64,000 bases of DNA from Mycobacterium deserti (GTDB lineage: Bacteria; Actinomycetota; Actinomycetes; Mycobacteriales; Mycobacteriaceae), in NCBI RefSeq assembly GCF_025345615.1, contig NZ_JAODWD010000005.1, positions 1 to 64,000 of the forward strand. Direction: 5' to 3'. Positions 63,919-64,000 of the stretch are shown piece after piece (positions within the stretch are counted from its first letter, which is position 1; each line of letters begins with the position of its first letter). The translations under genes were made by a program, and so were the position numbers. The notes beneath the pieces were generated by a model. The model saw nothing but the letters and a program-made list of their open reading frames with translations, had not been told where the DNA came from and ran no database searches.

Positions 63919-64000
63919 GTGTTAGGCCATCTCGCAGACGTCCACTGGATCGGCGTCGTCGTAGCCACCACCGCATTCGGGGCACTCGGTGGGATCTACT
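63919..64000 (+). CDS. DUF1761-like membrane protein, 5' part
   Basis: An open frame begins at GTG 63919 with AAGGAG six bases upstream (63907-63912) and runs to the window edge. The visible 27 residues (WIGVVVATTAFGALGGIY after the first nine) look like the first membrane helix of a DUF1761 protein, which is a small integral membrane protein of unknown function. Only the start is visible, so the call is tentative. Confidence 0.55.
   Translation, partial: MLGHLADVHWIGVVVATTAFGALGGIY

Overview
The window looks like a chromosomal catabolic region of a mycobacterium (Mycolicibacterium/Mycobacterium type). The evidence is uniformly high GC, frequent GTG starts, genes joined by 4-base ATGA/GTGA overlaps, a complete mce operon (yrbEA, yrbEB, mceA to mceF, two Mce-associated proteins, a DUF732 protein), a [3Fe-4S] ferredoxin paired with a CYP, and a PfkB-type adenosine kinase. 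No rRNA, tRNA, CRISPR array, transposase or phage gene was seen.

Layout. 1-3.5 kb: a ring-hydroxylating dioxygenase set (alpha subunit cut by the window edge, beta subunit, ferredoxin reductase, dihydrodiol-dehydrogenase-like SDR). 3.5-5.7 kb: two paralogous LysR regulators on the minus strand. 5.7-18.6 kb: a PucR regulator translationally coupled to a tightly packed one-carbon operon. That operon holds a homocysteine methyltransferase/MTHFR fusion, a MetV-like and MetF pair, a SAM methyltransferase, a core MetE, MetK, AhcY, PurU, adenosine kinase and FolD. Together these give a full SAM/methyl cycle plus oxidation of methyl-THF to formate. 18.6-20.1 kb: gene-poor, probably decayed sequence. 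20.1-33.7 kb: a second MetE-like protein divergent from the mce operon, then a CAP-domain protein and a GntR/FCD regulator. 33.8-37.2 kb: a nitrate/sulfonate/taurine-type ABC importer. 37.3-44.2 kb: a flavin-monooxygenase operon (LLM oxygenase, alpha/beta hydrolase, flavin reductase, RibBA). A 1.3-kb segment of it is duplicated, with a third MetE-like gene lying between the copies. 44.3-46.0 kb: two broken genes (TetR, aldo/keto reductase). 46.1-49.3 kb: TetR, ferredoxin, P450, SDR. 49.5-54.8 kb: TcuA/TcuB, a family III CoA-transferase and an AccD/AccA carboxyltransferase interrupted by one stop codon. 54.8-64 kb: dehydrogenases (HIBADH, ALDH, SDR, Zn-ADH), a metallo-beta-lactamase-fold hydrolase, a bicupin, a DUF3500 protein, an FAH-family hydrolase and the start of a DUF1761 protein.

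How it fits together. From 21 kb onward nearly every transcription unit has the palindrome ATTATGCATAAT, exact or with one to four changes, in its promoter region: mce/MetE-like, GntR, ABC importer, both LLM copies, SDR/TcuA, Zn-ADH, MBL/bicupin and FAH. This suggests one regulon, possibly controlled by the GntR/FCD protein at 33 kb, for uptake (mce, ABC) and stepwise oxidation (LLM, P450, ADH/ALDH, CoA steps) of an unknown, perhaps methylated, hydrophobic compound. The 1-20 kb half lacks the palindrome and has its own regulators. The substrate cannot be read from the sequence.
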